From Spirochaetota bacterium (GTDB taxonomy: Bacteria > Spirochaetota > Brevinematia > DTOW01), in assembly GCA_025061835.1 (NCBI GenBank), contig JANXAC010000003.1, positions 52,120 to 116,119 of the forward strand: a DNA stretch of 64,000 nucleotides. Direction: 5' to 3'. The notes beneath the pieces were generated by a model. The model did no database searches. It worked only from the letters and a program-made list of their open reading frames with translations, and was not told the DNA's origin. Below, piece by piece: positions 45,060-53,772 of the stretch (its first letter is position 1; each line of letters opens with the position of its first letter). The translations under genes and the position numbers were made by a program.

Positions 45060-45088
45060 TATGTAAAGTATTGTAGAAGCGATGTCAA
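45060..45088 (-). promoter_or_regulatory. Promoter upstream of bamA
   Basis: TTGACA (45088-45083), 17 bp, TACATA (45065-45060) on the minus strand. It could serve bamA with a long leader, or a small RNA. Confidence 0.55.
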
Positions 45089-45116
45089 GAAATTTAGTTG
45101 TTTATTTGATAATTTG

Positions 45117-46133
45117 TCATTGTTTTGATTTATCTAACCTAAGTAATATGAGAGCAAATATTGGTGCTCCGATAAGTCCTGTTATAACGCCTAATGGAAT
45201 CTCCAAAAAAGGTATTAATTTTCTTGCTATTATGTAACATAGTGTTAGAAATATTCCTCCAATCACACTAGAGAAAATTATAACATCCTTTGTTGAAAAT
45301 GATATGAACCTATACGATAAGATCGTTACTACATTTGGTATAACAAACCCTACGAAACCTATCACACCTGTGAGCGAGACTGCTGTTGAGGACATCACAA
45401 CCGTGATAACAATAAATACTGTTCTCCATAGCCTCACATTGATACCTAAAACATGCGAATCAGTATCACCAAGAGATATAACATCAAGTTTCCTTGAGAG
45501 TAAAATTAATATTAGTATTACCAGGATCACTACTGAATACTCTACGAGTAAGAATTCAAAATCGGATATTACTACGCTACCTAGAAGGAATGAGAATGTC
45601 TGTTGTAATTTGTATGGGTCTAGTAGTGATTGAATGAGGATTATGAGTCCAGATATGAAACTGTTTAGCATAACTCCAAATATAAGTGTTTTAAGAGAGT
45701 CCCTTACTAGTGAAGATACTAGGGTAAATATTAGTCCAGCTAGAAAGCCAAAGATGAATGAAAATGCAACTCTTACGAACGAGAAGCCTAGGTAAGATGC
45801 TATTCCAAAAGCAGACATAATTGTTATACCTAGAACACTTCCGGACAGCACTCCTGTAATACCAGGGTCTGCTAGATTATTCTTTGTTATCCTTTGTAGA
45901 ACTAATCCTGAAACGGATAGAGAGATCCCTGATAACAAAACCGCTAAAGATTGAGATAACCTAATCAAGATAACCTTGACATCTTCTTCGGACCTGTTTT
46001 GGGATAGAAATGTTTTGGTTAAACTTGTATCAGTAGTTCCGGTCTCTACGGAGACAAAAAGAGATCCAAAAAGTATTAGAATAGAGAGTATATGAAGTAT
46101 GTTTATTAACAACCTTCCTTTAACTCTTTTCAT
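45117..46133 (-). CDS. FecCD/BtuC-family ABC transporter permease
   Basis: 338 residues with nine to ten membrane helices. The family hallmark LAVLLSGISLSVSGLVLQ followed by NLADPGITGVLSGSVLG is clear, as are VSLTGVIGFVGFVIPNV and the C-terminal IPLGVITGLIGAPIFALIL. These permeases import ferric siderophores, haem or cobalamin with a binding protein and an ATPase. Neither partner is encoded in the window, so the gene is an orphan here. The ATG at 46133 lacks a Shine-Dalgarno site; a TTG directly before it could add a residue. The C-terminus is followed by a ~300-bp leader region of bamA on the same strand. Confidence 0.87.
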   Translation of the reverse strand: MKRVKGRLLINILHILSILILFGSLFVSVETGTTDTSLTKTFLSQNRSEEDVKVILIRLSQSLAVLLSGISLSVSGLVLQRITKNNLADPGITGVLSGSVLGITIMSAFGIASYLGFSFVRVAFSFIFGFLAGLIFTLVSSLVRDSLKTLIFGVMLNSFISGLIILIQSLLDPYKLQQTFSFLLGSVVISDFEFLLVEYSVVILVILILILLSRKLDVISLGDTDSHVLGINVRLWRTVFIVITVVMSSTAVSLTGVIGFVGFVIPNVVTILSYRFISFSTKDVIIFSSVIGGIFLTLCYIIARKLIPFLEIPLGVITGLIGAPIFALILLRLDKSKQ

Positions 46134-46242
46134 CAAAATAATCTATCTCTAAAGTTCAGAATGAAAAAATTATAACTAACAATTTATACCGTTTTTAATC
46201 AACTGAGTAGTTTTAGTCTAACTATAACTCTTTCTTTGTGTT

Positions 46243-46521
46243 TCATTTTAGGAGTCTTTTTAGTTCTTCTATTCCTCCCTTGACATTCTTGACGCTTTTG
46301 AAACCTTTTGACTGCATAACCTTTGTTAGTATATCGCTTAGCATTCCACTTTCACATACCACTAGATATTCCTTTTGTCTGTCAAGTATTTCAACTTCCT
46401 TTGGTGCTTTGAAGAAATCAAGGTTTAAAACATTCAAGTTTCTTGATGTGTAAAACTCTCTGTCCTTTTCAAAATCTCTTGGGGATCTTAAGTCTATTAT
46501 GACTAGGTTAGGGTTTTTCAT
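46243..46521 (-). CDS. Small rhodanese-domain protein
   Basis: 92 residues forming one rhodanese domain: LVIIDLRSPRDFEKDREFY at the start, a strand EYLVVCESGMLS with the active-site cysteine, and VKNVKGGIEELKRLL at the end. The active-site loop is C-E-S-G-M-L-S, so a reactive cysteine is present, but the domain is shorter than usual (~100-120 residues). Such proteins carry sulfur or sense arsenate, but the role is unknown. The start lies inside the last 14 nt of recA, so both are likely translated from one mRNA. The ATG has no separate strong ribosome site. Confidence 0.8.
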   Translation of the reverse strand: MKNPNLVIIDLRSPRDFEKDREFYTSRNLNVLNLDFFKAPKEVEILDRQKEYLVVCESGMLSDILTKVMQSKGFKSVKNVKGGIEELKRLLK

Positions 46522-47557
46522 TTTTAAGGTAATCTGGAATTTCTATGCCAAGTTTCTGTCTTATCATAACTTCAAGTTTATTTACTAAATCCGGCTTCTG
46601 TTCAAGAGTTGCTAATGCTTGGTCAATACCGTTACCTAATTTGTCATCTCCGTAGTAATACCAATTACCACTTTTCTTTATGATACCAAGTTCAGGTCCT
46701 ATTGTAAGTATTTCGTAGGGTTTTGATATGCCTTTACCGTAGAGTATTGGCACATCGGCTACTCTGAATGGAGGTGCTACCTTGTTCTTTGCTATCTTAA
46801 CTTTACATATCATTCCTATTACCTCATCACCTTTTTTTATACTCTCTGTTTTTCTAGTCTCTATTCTCAATGATGCGTAATACTTTAGGGCAGTTCCACC
46901 GGTTGTTGTCTCTTGGGGACCTCCGTAAGAGAAACCTGTTGAGATTTTCATCCTCAACTGGTTTGTAAATACAATGGCAGTGTTTGTTTTTGATACAATT
47001 GAGATTATTTTGCGGAGTGCTTGGCTCATAAGCCTTGCTTGTATGCCTATAGTTGCATCTCCTACATCTGATGAAATCTCTGCTTTTGGAACTAGTGCTG
47101 CAACTGAATCTATGACAATCACATCAATAGAATTACTTCTGATTAAGTTCTCAACAACATTTAGTGCTTCTTCCCCTGACTCAGGTTGTGAGACTACTAG
47201 ATTAGCAACGTCAACACCTATACTTTTTGAATATACTGGGTCAAGTGCATGCTCAACATCAATAAACGCAGCAAATCCTCCACTTTTTTGGACTTCTGCT
47301 ATTATGTGAAGACATATAGTAGTTTTACCTGATGATTCATGCCCATAAACTTCTGTTATTCTACCTTTGGGAATACCACCTATGCCAGTTATAGAGTCAA
47401 TAAGAATAGAACCAGTTGATATTGACTTAACTTTTTCAACGGGTTTAGTATCTCCGAGTATCATTATTGAACCTTCACCGTAGTTTTTCTTTATTCTGGC
47501 AATCGCTTCTTGTAAAGCCTTCTTCTTTGCCTCAATCTCGTTTGGATTAGTATTCAT
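46508..47557 (-). CDS. recA: Recombinase RecA
   Basis: Homologous recombination and SOS induction. 349 residues from the ATG eight bases after GGAGG; that site overlaps an earlier in-frame ATG (47572), which is therefore unlikely as a start. Walker A is EVYGHESSGKTTICLHI, Walker B VDVIVIDSVAAL, the loop-1 segment follows (DATIGIQARLMSQALRK), and NQLRMKISTGFSYGGPQETTTGG (in parts) is the RecA signature with loop 2. A promoter TTGTTC-N17-CATAAT lies ~20 nt upstream. It is followed, with a 14-nt overlap, by a rhodanese gene. No LexA box was recognised. Confidence 0.95.
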   Translation of the reverse strand: MNTNPNEIEAKKKALQEAIARIKKNYGEGSIMILGDTKPVEKVKSISTGSILIDSITGIGGIPKGRITEVYGHESSGKTTICLHIIAEVQKSGGFAAFIDVEHALDPVYSKSIGVDVANLVVSQPESGEEALNVVENLIRSNSIDVIVIDSVAALVPKAEISSDVGDATIGIQARLMSQALRKIISIVSKTNTAIVFTNQLRMKISTGFSYGGPQETTTGGTALKYYASLRIETRKTESIKKGDEVIGMICKVKIAKNKVAPPFRVADVPILYGKGISKPYEILTIGPELGIIKKSGNWYYYGDDKLGNGIDQALATLEQKPDLVNKLEVMIRQKLGIEIPDYLKNEKP

Positions 47558-47733
47558 GTTATCTTCCTCCATTGTTTATTTTAAATAACTTTTATTATGC
47601 TTATCCACATCTTAACGAACAAACAAAAACACTATTGGAATAGGTAGAAGAAATTTGAGAAAAGGGAAGCAATGATATTGAAATTACATTTCTAACTAGA
47701 AAATTCCTTCAAAGTCCTTTTATGAGATGCTGG

Positions 47734-48942
47734 TTAGAATTTTCTACTTATTCCTTCATCGTAATCTTCAATTGAAGATAGAGAAGCAAATCTATTCTTT
47801 CTGAGGATAGCAGGAGTAGAGAGGTCAAGAACATCTTTATCACTGTCTTCAAGTGATCTTATTGTTCTTCTCTTGGATAAGAAGTCCTGTCTTGATATTA
47901 TCTTTCCTATACCAGGGACTACTTTTACTTCACCTTGGTTAAGTCCTACGTTTGTATCTTTTTCAATACTAGATTGTTGCTGTTGTTGGAATACAGTTTC
48001 TGATTGTGATGGGAACCCAGTTGCTATGACTACGACTCTTATGTTATCACCCATTGCCTCATCAGGACATGCTCCCATTATTATGTTTGCTTCTTTGTCT
48101 GCCGTCTCGTTTATCGTTTCCATTATTGTGTTTATATCGTCAAGTGATAATTTGCGTCCGCCTGTTATGTTGACTAGAACTGCTTTTGCACCTCTAAAGG
48201 AAATATTGTCAACAAGTGGATTGTTTATGGCTTTTTGAGCGACCGACTTGGGGTCTGTATCAACACCTATACCCATCAATGCTTCTCCTCCTTCCTTGAG
48301 GACTGTTCTAACATCGGCAAAGTCTACATTTATTAAGCCTGGCTTTGTTATTATGTCTGACATTCCTTGTATCGCTTGCATTAAAACTTCATCTGCCTTC
48401 AGGAATGCTTGTTCTATAGGAGTTTTCTTATCTAGGATTTTGAAGAGATTTTGGTTTGGAATAACTATGAGTGTATCTACATGTTGTTTTAACTTTTTTA
48501 TACCTTCTTCCGCTCTGTCCATTCTCTTCTTACCTTCGGTTAAGAATGGTTTCGTTACGACTGCTACTGTGAGTGCTCCGAGTTCTCTAGCAATCTGTGA
48601 TATAACAGGTGCAGCACCTGTTCCTGTTCCTCCACCCATACCGCAGGTGATGAATACCATATCAGACCCTCTTAATGCGTCATAGATTAAGTCTCTATCC
48701 TCGTTTGCTGCTTCTTCACCTACTTTAGGATCTGCACCAGCACCTAGACCTTTTGTTCTCTTTTGTCCTATTTGTATCTTGGTGGGTGATAAACTTGTTG
48801 ATAGCGCTTGAGCATCAGTATTAACTGCTATAAAGTCAACATTTTTAAGACCAGCTTGTATCATTCTGTTGACAGCATTACAACCTGCTCCTCCTACACC
48901 TAAAACCTTTATATTAGTAGGATTTTCATCAAACTCATACAT
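47734..48942 (-). CDS. ftsZ: Cell division protein FtsZ
   Basis: Tubulin-like GTPase that forms the division ring. 402 residues from the ATG five bases after GGGAGGGG; an earlier in-frame ATG (48957) overlaps that site and would place the ribosome wrongly. Seen: [17 protein letters not shown], the tubulin signature [14 protein letters not shown], the T7 loop [13 protein letters not shown], and a C-terminal linker (Gln/Ser-rich, ~315-345) followed by a basic/hydrophobic tail ([13 protein letters not shown]). No ftsA lies next to it; recA is downstream on the same strand with its own promoter. The promoter shares a palindrome with that of hppA. Confidence 0.95.
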   Translation of the reverse strand: MYEFDENPTNIKVLGVGGAGCNAVNRMIQAGLKNVDFIAVNTDAQALSTSLSPTKIQIGQKRTKGLGAGADPKVGEEAANEDRDLIYDALRGSDMVFITCGMGGGTGTGAAPVISQIARELGALTVAVVTKPFLTEGKKRMDRAEEGIKKLKQHVDTLIVIPNQNLFKILDKKTPIEQAFLKADEVLMQAIQGMSDIITKPGLINVDFADVRTVLKEGGEALMGIGVDTDPKSVAQKAINNPLVDNISFRGAKAVLVNITGGRKLSLDDINTIMETINETADKEANIIMGACPDEAMGDNIRVVVIATGFPSQSETVFQQQQQSSIEKDTNVGLNQGEVKVVPGIGKIISRQDFLSKRRTIRSLEDSDKDVLDLSTPAILRKNRFASLSSIEDYDEGISRKF

Positions 48943-48978
48943 AAATTCCCCTCCCATAATAGTTAATAGATAGTTCTA

Positions 48979-49007
48979 ATTGTAAAACAAGACTTCCTCG
49001 CTTTCAA
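48979..49007 (-). promoter_or_regulatory. ftsZ: Promoter of ftsZ
   Basis: TTGAAA (49007-49002), 17 bp, TACAAT (48984-48979) on the minus strand. The predicted leader is about 30 nt. The -35 box is the left half of the 16-bp palindrome CTTTCAATATTGAAAG at 49001-49016. Confidence 0.65.
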
Positions 49008-49009
49008 TA

Positions 49010-49038
49010 TTGAAAGTGATTAGTATTTCTTTGATAAT
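49010..49038 (+). promoter_or_regulatory. hppA: Promoter of hppA
   Basis: TTGAAA (49010-49015), 17 bp, GATAAT (49033-49038). The -35 box is the right half of the same 16-bp palindrome that contains the ftsZ -35 box, so the two promoters lie back to back with only 2 bp between hexamers. Confidence 0.65.
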
Positions 49039-49056
49039 CAAAACTGGGAGGTTTGT

Positions 49057-51303
49057 ATGGAAGGTAAGATAGTTTTACCCCAGTTCGGTCAGACAGAGTG
49101 GGGGATATTATTCTTTGTTCTGGCAAGCTCAATAGTTGCTCTGATTTATGGAATATTTCTAGTAAGGTATGTTATAAAGGTTGAAGTTGGTGATAAGAAG
49201 ATGTTAGAAGTTTCTTCCGCTATAGAGGAAGGTGCTATGGCCTATCTACGAAGACAGTTTAACACGATGATATGGTTTATTATTGCTTTGATGGTGATAC
49301 TATTCTTTGTTTATCAATCTATCTACAAAGACATAAGGTTGCCGTTGGGTATTGCTATAGCATTTCTTATGGGAGTTTTTGCGTCTTACGGAGCTGGTTT
49401 TGTTGGGATGTGGTTGTCCGTAAAGGCGAATGTTAGAACTGCTTATACTGCTTTGACCAAGAGTTTTTCAGATTCTCTTAAGATTTCCTTTAGAGCCGGT
49501 GCAGTTTCTGGAATGTTCACTCTTGGTTTTGGACTACTTGGTGCTACGATCATATTTATGGCTTTTAGAGAAGAAGCAATGAAAGTTTTGGTAGGTTTTG
49601 GTTTTGGTGCTGCACTTGCTGCTTTGTTTATGAGGGTTGGGGGTGGAATATATACAAAGGCTGCGGATGTTGGTGCAGACCTTGTTGGAAAGGTTGAAAA
49701 AGGAATACCAGAGGATGACCCAAGAAACGCTGCAACTATTGCGGATAATGTAGGCGATAACGTTGGAGATTGTGCCGGAATGACTGCAGATGTTTTTGAA
49801 TCTTATGAAGTTACGCTAGTTGCTGCGATAATCCTTGCTGCCGCTACTCTTCTTGACCCAGTTTTCACTCAAACCTACGGTCAGAATGCTGAAATGTTTG
49901 CGTTGAAACTTATAATGTTCCCCCTAATACTTAGGGCGATAGGCGTCTTCTCATCCATGGTAGGTATCTGGAGTGTTAGGATGAAGGAGGATGAGCAAGA
50001 CCCGATGAAAGGTATAAACAGAGGATACATAGTATCTGCTATTCTTTCCATAATAGGTTTTGCTATCGTGATATATTTCTATCTTATAGATCCAAACACT
50101 GGACAGCCAGATTTTAGGTTCTTGATCCCTCCATCCATAGGTATCTTCCTTGCAGTAGTTACCATGTGGCTTACTGATTACTTTACACATCCTGATAAAA
50201 AACCTGCTACGGAAGTGTCATACTCAAGCAAGACGGGTCCTGCGACAGTGATACTAACAGGTATGGGGGTTGGTCTTGAGTCTACGGTTTGGGCAATCGT
50301 TGTGATAGCAGGCACGATCGGTGGAGCGTTACTGATATTCCCCGACAGCCTATCTCTTGCTGCTTACAGTATTGCTCTCACAGGATTAGGATTGCTAACA
50401 ACAACAGGATACATACTTGCTATGGACACTTATGGCCCTATTACCGATAACGCTCACGGAATATTTGAAATGTCAGGAGTGAAAAATCAAAACGCAAGTA
50501 GAGTCCTTGATAGAATGGATGCTATTGGTAATACAACGAAGGCTTTGACAAAAGGTCTTGCTATCGCTACTGCAGTTATCGCTGCAATATCACTATTTAG
50601 ATCATTCATTGACGAAGCACAGTTATTCCTTAAGGGTATTCAGATAAATGTTCCAGAGGTGTTTATAGGTCTCCTTATTGGTGGGGCAGTTCCATTCCTA
50701 TTTTCTTCCTTTGCTATCAAGGCGGTTGGTAGGGCTGCGTTCTTGGTCGTAGAAGAGGTTAGAAGACAATTTAGAGAGAAACCGGGTATTATGGAGTGGA
50801 AAGAGAAACCTGATTATGGTAAGACTGTTGAGATAGTTACATTTGCTGCACAGAAGGAACTCATAGGTCCAGGAATACTTGCAATATTCTCTCCTATCTT
50901 GGTAGGTTTCTTGCTTGGAGCGGAAGCATTAGGTGGATTCTTAGCAGGTGCGATACTGACAGGTCAGTTGCTTGCGGTGTTTATGGCAAACGCTGGTGGT
51001 GTTTGGGATAACGCAAAGAAAAAGATTGAGGATGGATTTTTAGGTGGTAAAGGAACTGATGAACACAAAGCGGCAGTTGTAGGAGATACCGTTGGAGATC
51101 CGTTTAAAGATACAGCAGGACCTTCTCTTAACCCTCTTATTAAAGTTATAAACCTAGTATCACTACTTATCGCACCTATTGTTATACTTGACTTACCACT
51201 GTGGTTAAGGATATCTGCCGTTGTTGTCTCATTGATACTTCTAGGTATATCAGTTGTTTTAAGCAAAAGAGGTGCTATAACGGAGGAAGGTAATAACAAA
51301 TAG
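49057..51303 (+). CDS. hppA: Membrane-bound proton-translocating pyrophosphatase (K+-independent type)
   Basis: Uses pyrophosphate hydrolysis to pump ions across the membrane. 748 residues and about sixteen membrane helices. Catalytic segments are intact: KAADVGADLVGKVEKGIPEDD, IADNVGDNVGDCAGMTADVF (in parts), DTYGPITDNAHGIFEM, and GDTVGDPFKDTAGPSLNPLI. The diagnostic site reads GNTTKALTKG: Lys495 occupies the place that is Ala in K+-dependent enzymes, so this should be a K+-independent H+ pump rather than a Na+ pump. GGGAGG lies six bases before the ATG. Monocistronic, divergent from ftsZ. Confidence 0.95.
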   Translation: MEGKIVLPQFGQTEWGILFFVLASSIVALIYGIFLVRYVIKVEVGDKKMLEVSSAIEEGAMAYLRRQFNTMIWFIIALMVILFFVYQSIYKDIRLPLGIAIAFLMGVFASYGAGFVGMWLSVKANVRTAYTALTKSFSDSLKISFRAGAVSGMFTLGFGLLGATIIFMAFREEAMKVLVGFGFGAALAALFMRVGGGIYTKAADVGADLVGKVEKGIPEDDPRNAATIADNVGDNVGDCAGMTADVFESYEVTLVAAIILAAATLLDPVFTQTYGQNAEMFALKLIMFPLILRAIGVFSSMVGIWSVRMKEDEQDPMKGINRGYIVSAILSIIGFAIVIYFYLIDPNTGQPDFRFLIPPSIGIFLAVVTMWLTDYFTHPDKKPATEVSYSSKTGPATVILTGMGVGLESTVWAIVVIAGTIGGALLIFPDSLSLAAYSIALTGLGLLTTTGYILAMDTYGPITDNAHGIFEMSGVKNQNASRVLDRMDAIGNTTKALTKGLAIATAVIAAISLFRSFIDEAQLFLKGIQINVPEVFIGLLIGGAVPFLFSSFAIKAVGRAAFLVVEEVRRQFREKPGIMEWKEKPDYGKTVEIVTFAAQKELIGPGILAIFSPILVGFLLGAEALGGFLAGAILTGQLLAVFMANAGGVWDNAKKKIEDGFLGGKGTDEHKAAVVGDTVGDPFKDTAGPSLNPLIKVINLVSLLIAPIVILDLPLWLRISAVVVSLILLGISVVLSKRGAITEEGNNK

Positions 51304-51628
51304 TGTTCGGTAGATAAGTTGTTTTACAAAATCTAACAACTCGCAAATAGTTTTGTTGTCAATATAGTCAGTATTCTACATCTTTTGTGTGTGATAACAC
51401 GATATACAACGAATTACTTACTTAAATTACAATGCTTTTCATGCACTAACTGCTAGTTTATGGATAAGTCTAATTTTGTCTAACTAAACTGAGCGTAGAA
51501 TTGTTATGTTATGACTTTAGAGAATGTTGGGGTTAGGACAAACAGAAATCGTTGTTGGGGTTTTATCTCGCTATCTAGAAAGTGAGTTATCAAAATAATG
51601 AAAATAACTCTAAAAATAGGGGGTGGTT
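51304..51628. other. 325-bp intergenic region before the lactate permease gene
   Basis: No reading frame or convincing promoter was found. It holds two inverted repeats: GTGT-GATA-ACAC at 51389-51400 and GAGTTAT (51584-51590)/ATAACTC (51604-51610), the second just upstream of the Shine-Dalgarno site. Either could be an operator; the first has the TGT-N4-ACA form seen with GntR-type regulators. Confidence 0.4.
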
Positions 51629-53122
51629 ATGTCTTCTGATGTTGTACTTCCAGCATATTTACTCGGACTTATAAGCCTGATACCATTCTTTCTGATAGGC
51701 TTCGGGATACTGAAGACAAAGATAAAGATGCATTGGATAACATTTTTCACAATGATAGTGACATCTGCTCTATCACTCGTTTGGAACACTGACTATAATC
51801 TTCTTTTAGTTTCTTTCCTAGAGGGTTTTGTCTTAGCAATCATACCGATAATGTGGATAATTTTCGCTGCGGTCTTTACTTACTTTATAAGTGTTAAGAC
51901 TGGTTCTATTGAAAAGATAAAAGTATTCTTGAATAGTATAACTGAAGATAGGAATATACAGGCGGTTTTGATAGCGTTCTGCTTTGGAGGATTTCTTGAG
52001 AGTGTTGCGGGTTTCGGGACTGCGGTTGCGATACCAACAGGTATGCTAGTATCATTGGGTTTCAATCCTGTTAAGGCTGCTGTTATATCACTTGTGGCAA
52101 ACTCAGTGCCTGTTGCTTTCGGTGCGCTAGGACTACCTGTAATAGTATTGAGTAACATAGTTAAAGAACCTCTTGAACAACTTACTAGGTTCGTTGCTCT
52201 ACAATTGGTACCATTTTCATTACTCATTCCACTACTCATTGTTGTTATATCTAACGATGGCTTTAAGGGAATAGGTAAGTCTATGAAGGATGCTTTGATG
52301 ATAGGTTTTGTGTTTACTCTTACTCAAACACTCGTTGCTTTCTTTTTAGGACCTGAACTAGTTGCGGTTCTTGGAAGTCTAGTTTCTTTGGCTACTGTAG
52401 TAGTTGTTAAGCAGTTCAAATCTCCAAATCCTTACTTGAAGGAAGTTCTTTTACCTATGTTGAATTATGCTATACTTCTCGTTCTCGTGATACTAACAAG
52501 ACTTGTGTTTCCAGAATATCTCAATAAATATCCTTTTGTAATAACATTTGAGGTTCAGGGTAAAGTGATGAAGATTGATTACCTCACAACTCCTGGAACT
52601 CTCCTACTCATTTCTTCACTGGTAAGTGCATTTGTGATGGGGGTTAATTTCAAGATTATACTAGAGACATTTATTGAGACGCTGGATAAGATAAAATGGA
52701 GTGCTCTTACAATAGTTAGTATAGTAATACTTGCGAAAGTTATGGGGAACACGGGAATGATAATAAGTACTGCTGTATTGATTGCTGGAGTTTCAGGTGT
52801 GTTGTATCCTCTCTTCTCACCACTCATTGGTGCAATGGGAACATTCATAACTGGAAGTGATACCAGTTCAAACATACTGTTCGGAGTTTTACAGAAGGAA
52901 ACTGCTAAAAATCTTGGCTTCAATGTTGAATGGATTGCTTCATCAAATACCTCTGGTGCTACCGCTGGTAAAATGATTTCACCTCAAAGTATAGCGGTTG
53001 CTTCATCCGCAGTAGGACTACAAGGATACGAAAAACAGATTATTTCAACTACATTACCAATATGTATTGTATATTCACTGCTACTGGGTGTGTATGTTCT
53101 GATTGTTAGTCTGCTAATATAG
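51629..53122 (+). CDS. lldP: L-lactate permease family transporter (LctP/LldP)
   Basis: 497 residues, about twelve to fourteen membrane helices. Family motifs are clear: FGGFLESVAGFGTAVAIPTG, VANSVPVAFGALGLP, FITGSDTSSNILFG and SSNTSGATAGKMISPQSIA. Transports L-lactate (or glycolate) with protons. The ATG at 51629 has AGGGGG five bases upstream; a GTG two codons earlier lies within that site. It stands alone, without lactate dehydrogenase or lut genes nearby, so whether it imports or exports lactate cannot be judged. The upstream inverted repeats may be its operators. Confidence 0.9.
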   Translation: MSSDVVLPAYLLGLISLIPFFLIGFGILKTKIKMHWITFFTMIVTSALSLVWNTDYNLLLVSFLEGFVLAIIPIMWIIFAAVFTYFISVKTGSIEKIKVFLNSITEDRNIQAVLIAFCFGGFLESVAGFGTAVAIPTGMLVSLGFNPVKAAVISLVANSVPVAFGALGLPVIVLSNIVKEPLEQLTRFVALQLVPFSLLIPLLIVVISNDGFKGIGKSMKDALMIGFVFTLTQTLVAFFLGPELVAVLGSLVSLATVVVVKQFKSPNPYLKEVLLPMLNYAILLVLVILTRLVFPEYLNKYPFVITFEVQGKVMKIDYLTTPGTLLLISSLVSAFVMGVNFKIILETFIETLDKIKWSALTIVSIVILAKVMGNTGMIISTAVLIAGVSGVLYPLFSPLIGAMGTFITGSDTSSNILFGVLQKETAKNLGFNVEWIASSNTSGATAGKMISPQSIAVASSAVGLQGYEKQIISTTLPICIVYSLLLGVYVLIVSLLI

Positions 53123-53201
53123 TCTTTGAGAACTCAAGAACTTTGGTAGAGTAGTCGCGAGGTTTTACTTTCTAGGAATTGGTTTTGAAGGACTTACATA
53201 A

Positions 53202-53231
53202 TTGACATAGCTTGTGGAGTGTGATTATACT
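53202..53231 (+). promoter_or_regulatory. Promoter before the decayed coiled-coil gene
   Basis: TTGACA (53202-53207), 18 bp, TATACT (53226-53231). Transcription would start at the ATG at 53238. A GTG-initiated frame from 53214 would begin within the promoter and is unlikely. Confidence 0.55.
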
Positions 53232-53237
53232 TTAAAT

Positions 53238-53692
53238 ATGACTGATACAGAACTGAAAGAGAAAATACTTAACCTTATAAGGACGGATAAGGATTTTGCT
53301 TTTGAAGTTCATAGGTTAATCCTTAAACTGTATGGTGATGACCTTGTCACAAAGGCATATCTTGAGGAAGCGTTAGTAAAACAATCGCTAGATCTGAAGA
53401 GAGAGTTCTATGAAGCGCTAGGGAAGCAATCGGAGGGGTTAGGAAAGGAATTTTACTATGCTCTTGGGGAACAGTCGGAAGACCTTAAGAAATTTGTCCT
53501 TGAAGTCAAAGCAGAGTTAATTGAAAAGATAGATGAAACCGCTGAAAGTTTGATAAGAAGATTGATGCGATAGGTAGTAGGTGGGGATTGAGTTCTAAGA
53601 AAGCTATACTAAAGTTCGCTGAAGACCTTTTTCATATACGAGGATACAAAAAGTTAGCACAGCAAAAGGGTATAAAGGTATTATTACCTTGA
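53238..53692 (+). pseudogene. Coiled-coil protein gene broken by a frameshift (DUF3782-like)
   Basis: The first frame (53238-53573) encodes 111 residues: MTDTELKEKILNLI, a helical part, then repeats of the type KREFYEALGKQSE / KEFYYALGEQSE in a coiled coil. It stops at TAG. In the -1 frame the sequence continues without gap from 53567 as AIGSRWGLSSKKAILKFAED and on to a stop at 53692, ending KKLAQQKGIKVLLP. In DUF3782/COG5493 proteins, as I remember them, a coiled coil is followed by just such a G-x-R-W-G-x-x-x-E segment and then a nuclease-like domain. Thus this looks like a frameshifted and 3'-truncated gene. The 111-residue part could still be expressed from its promoter. Confidence 0.45.
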
Positions 53693-53728
53693 TACTTGTC
53701 AGATTAGGTTTGTATTATCCAGACGGAC

Positions 53729-53757
53729 TTGACAAACTTTTGGTAGTCTGATAGATT
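53729..53757 (+). promoter_or_regulatory. Promoter of the photolyase gene
   Basis: TTGACA (53729-53734), 17 bp, TAGATT (53752-53757). The -10 ends 15 nt before the ATG; only a weak GGA lies in the short leader. Confidence 0.5.
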
Positions 53758-53772
53758 TTTTAAACTTGGATT

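Noticed and set aside
47697..47746. Inverted repeat TAGAAAATTC/GAATTTTCTA at the end of ftsZ as a terminator.
   Set aside because: One arm lies in the ftsZ coding end, the loop is 30 nt and no T-run follows on the minus strand.
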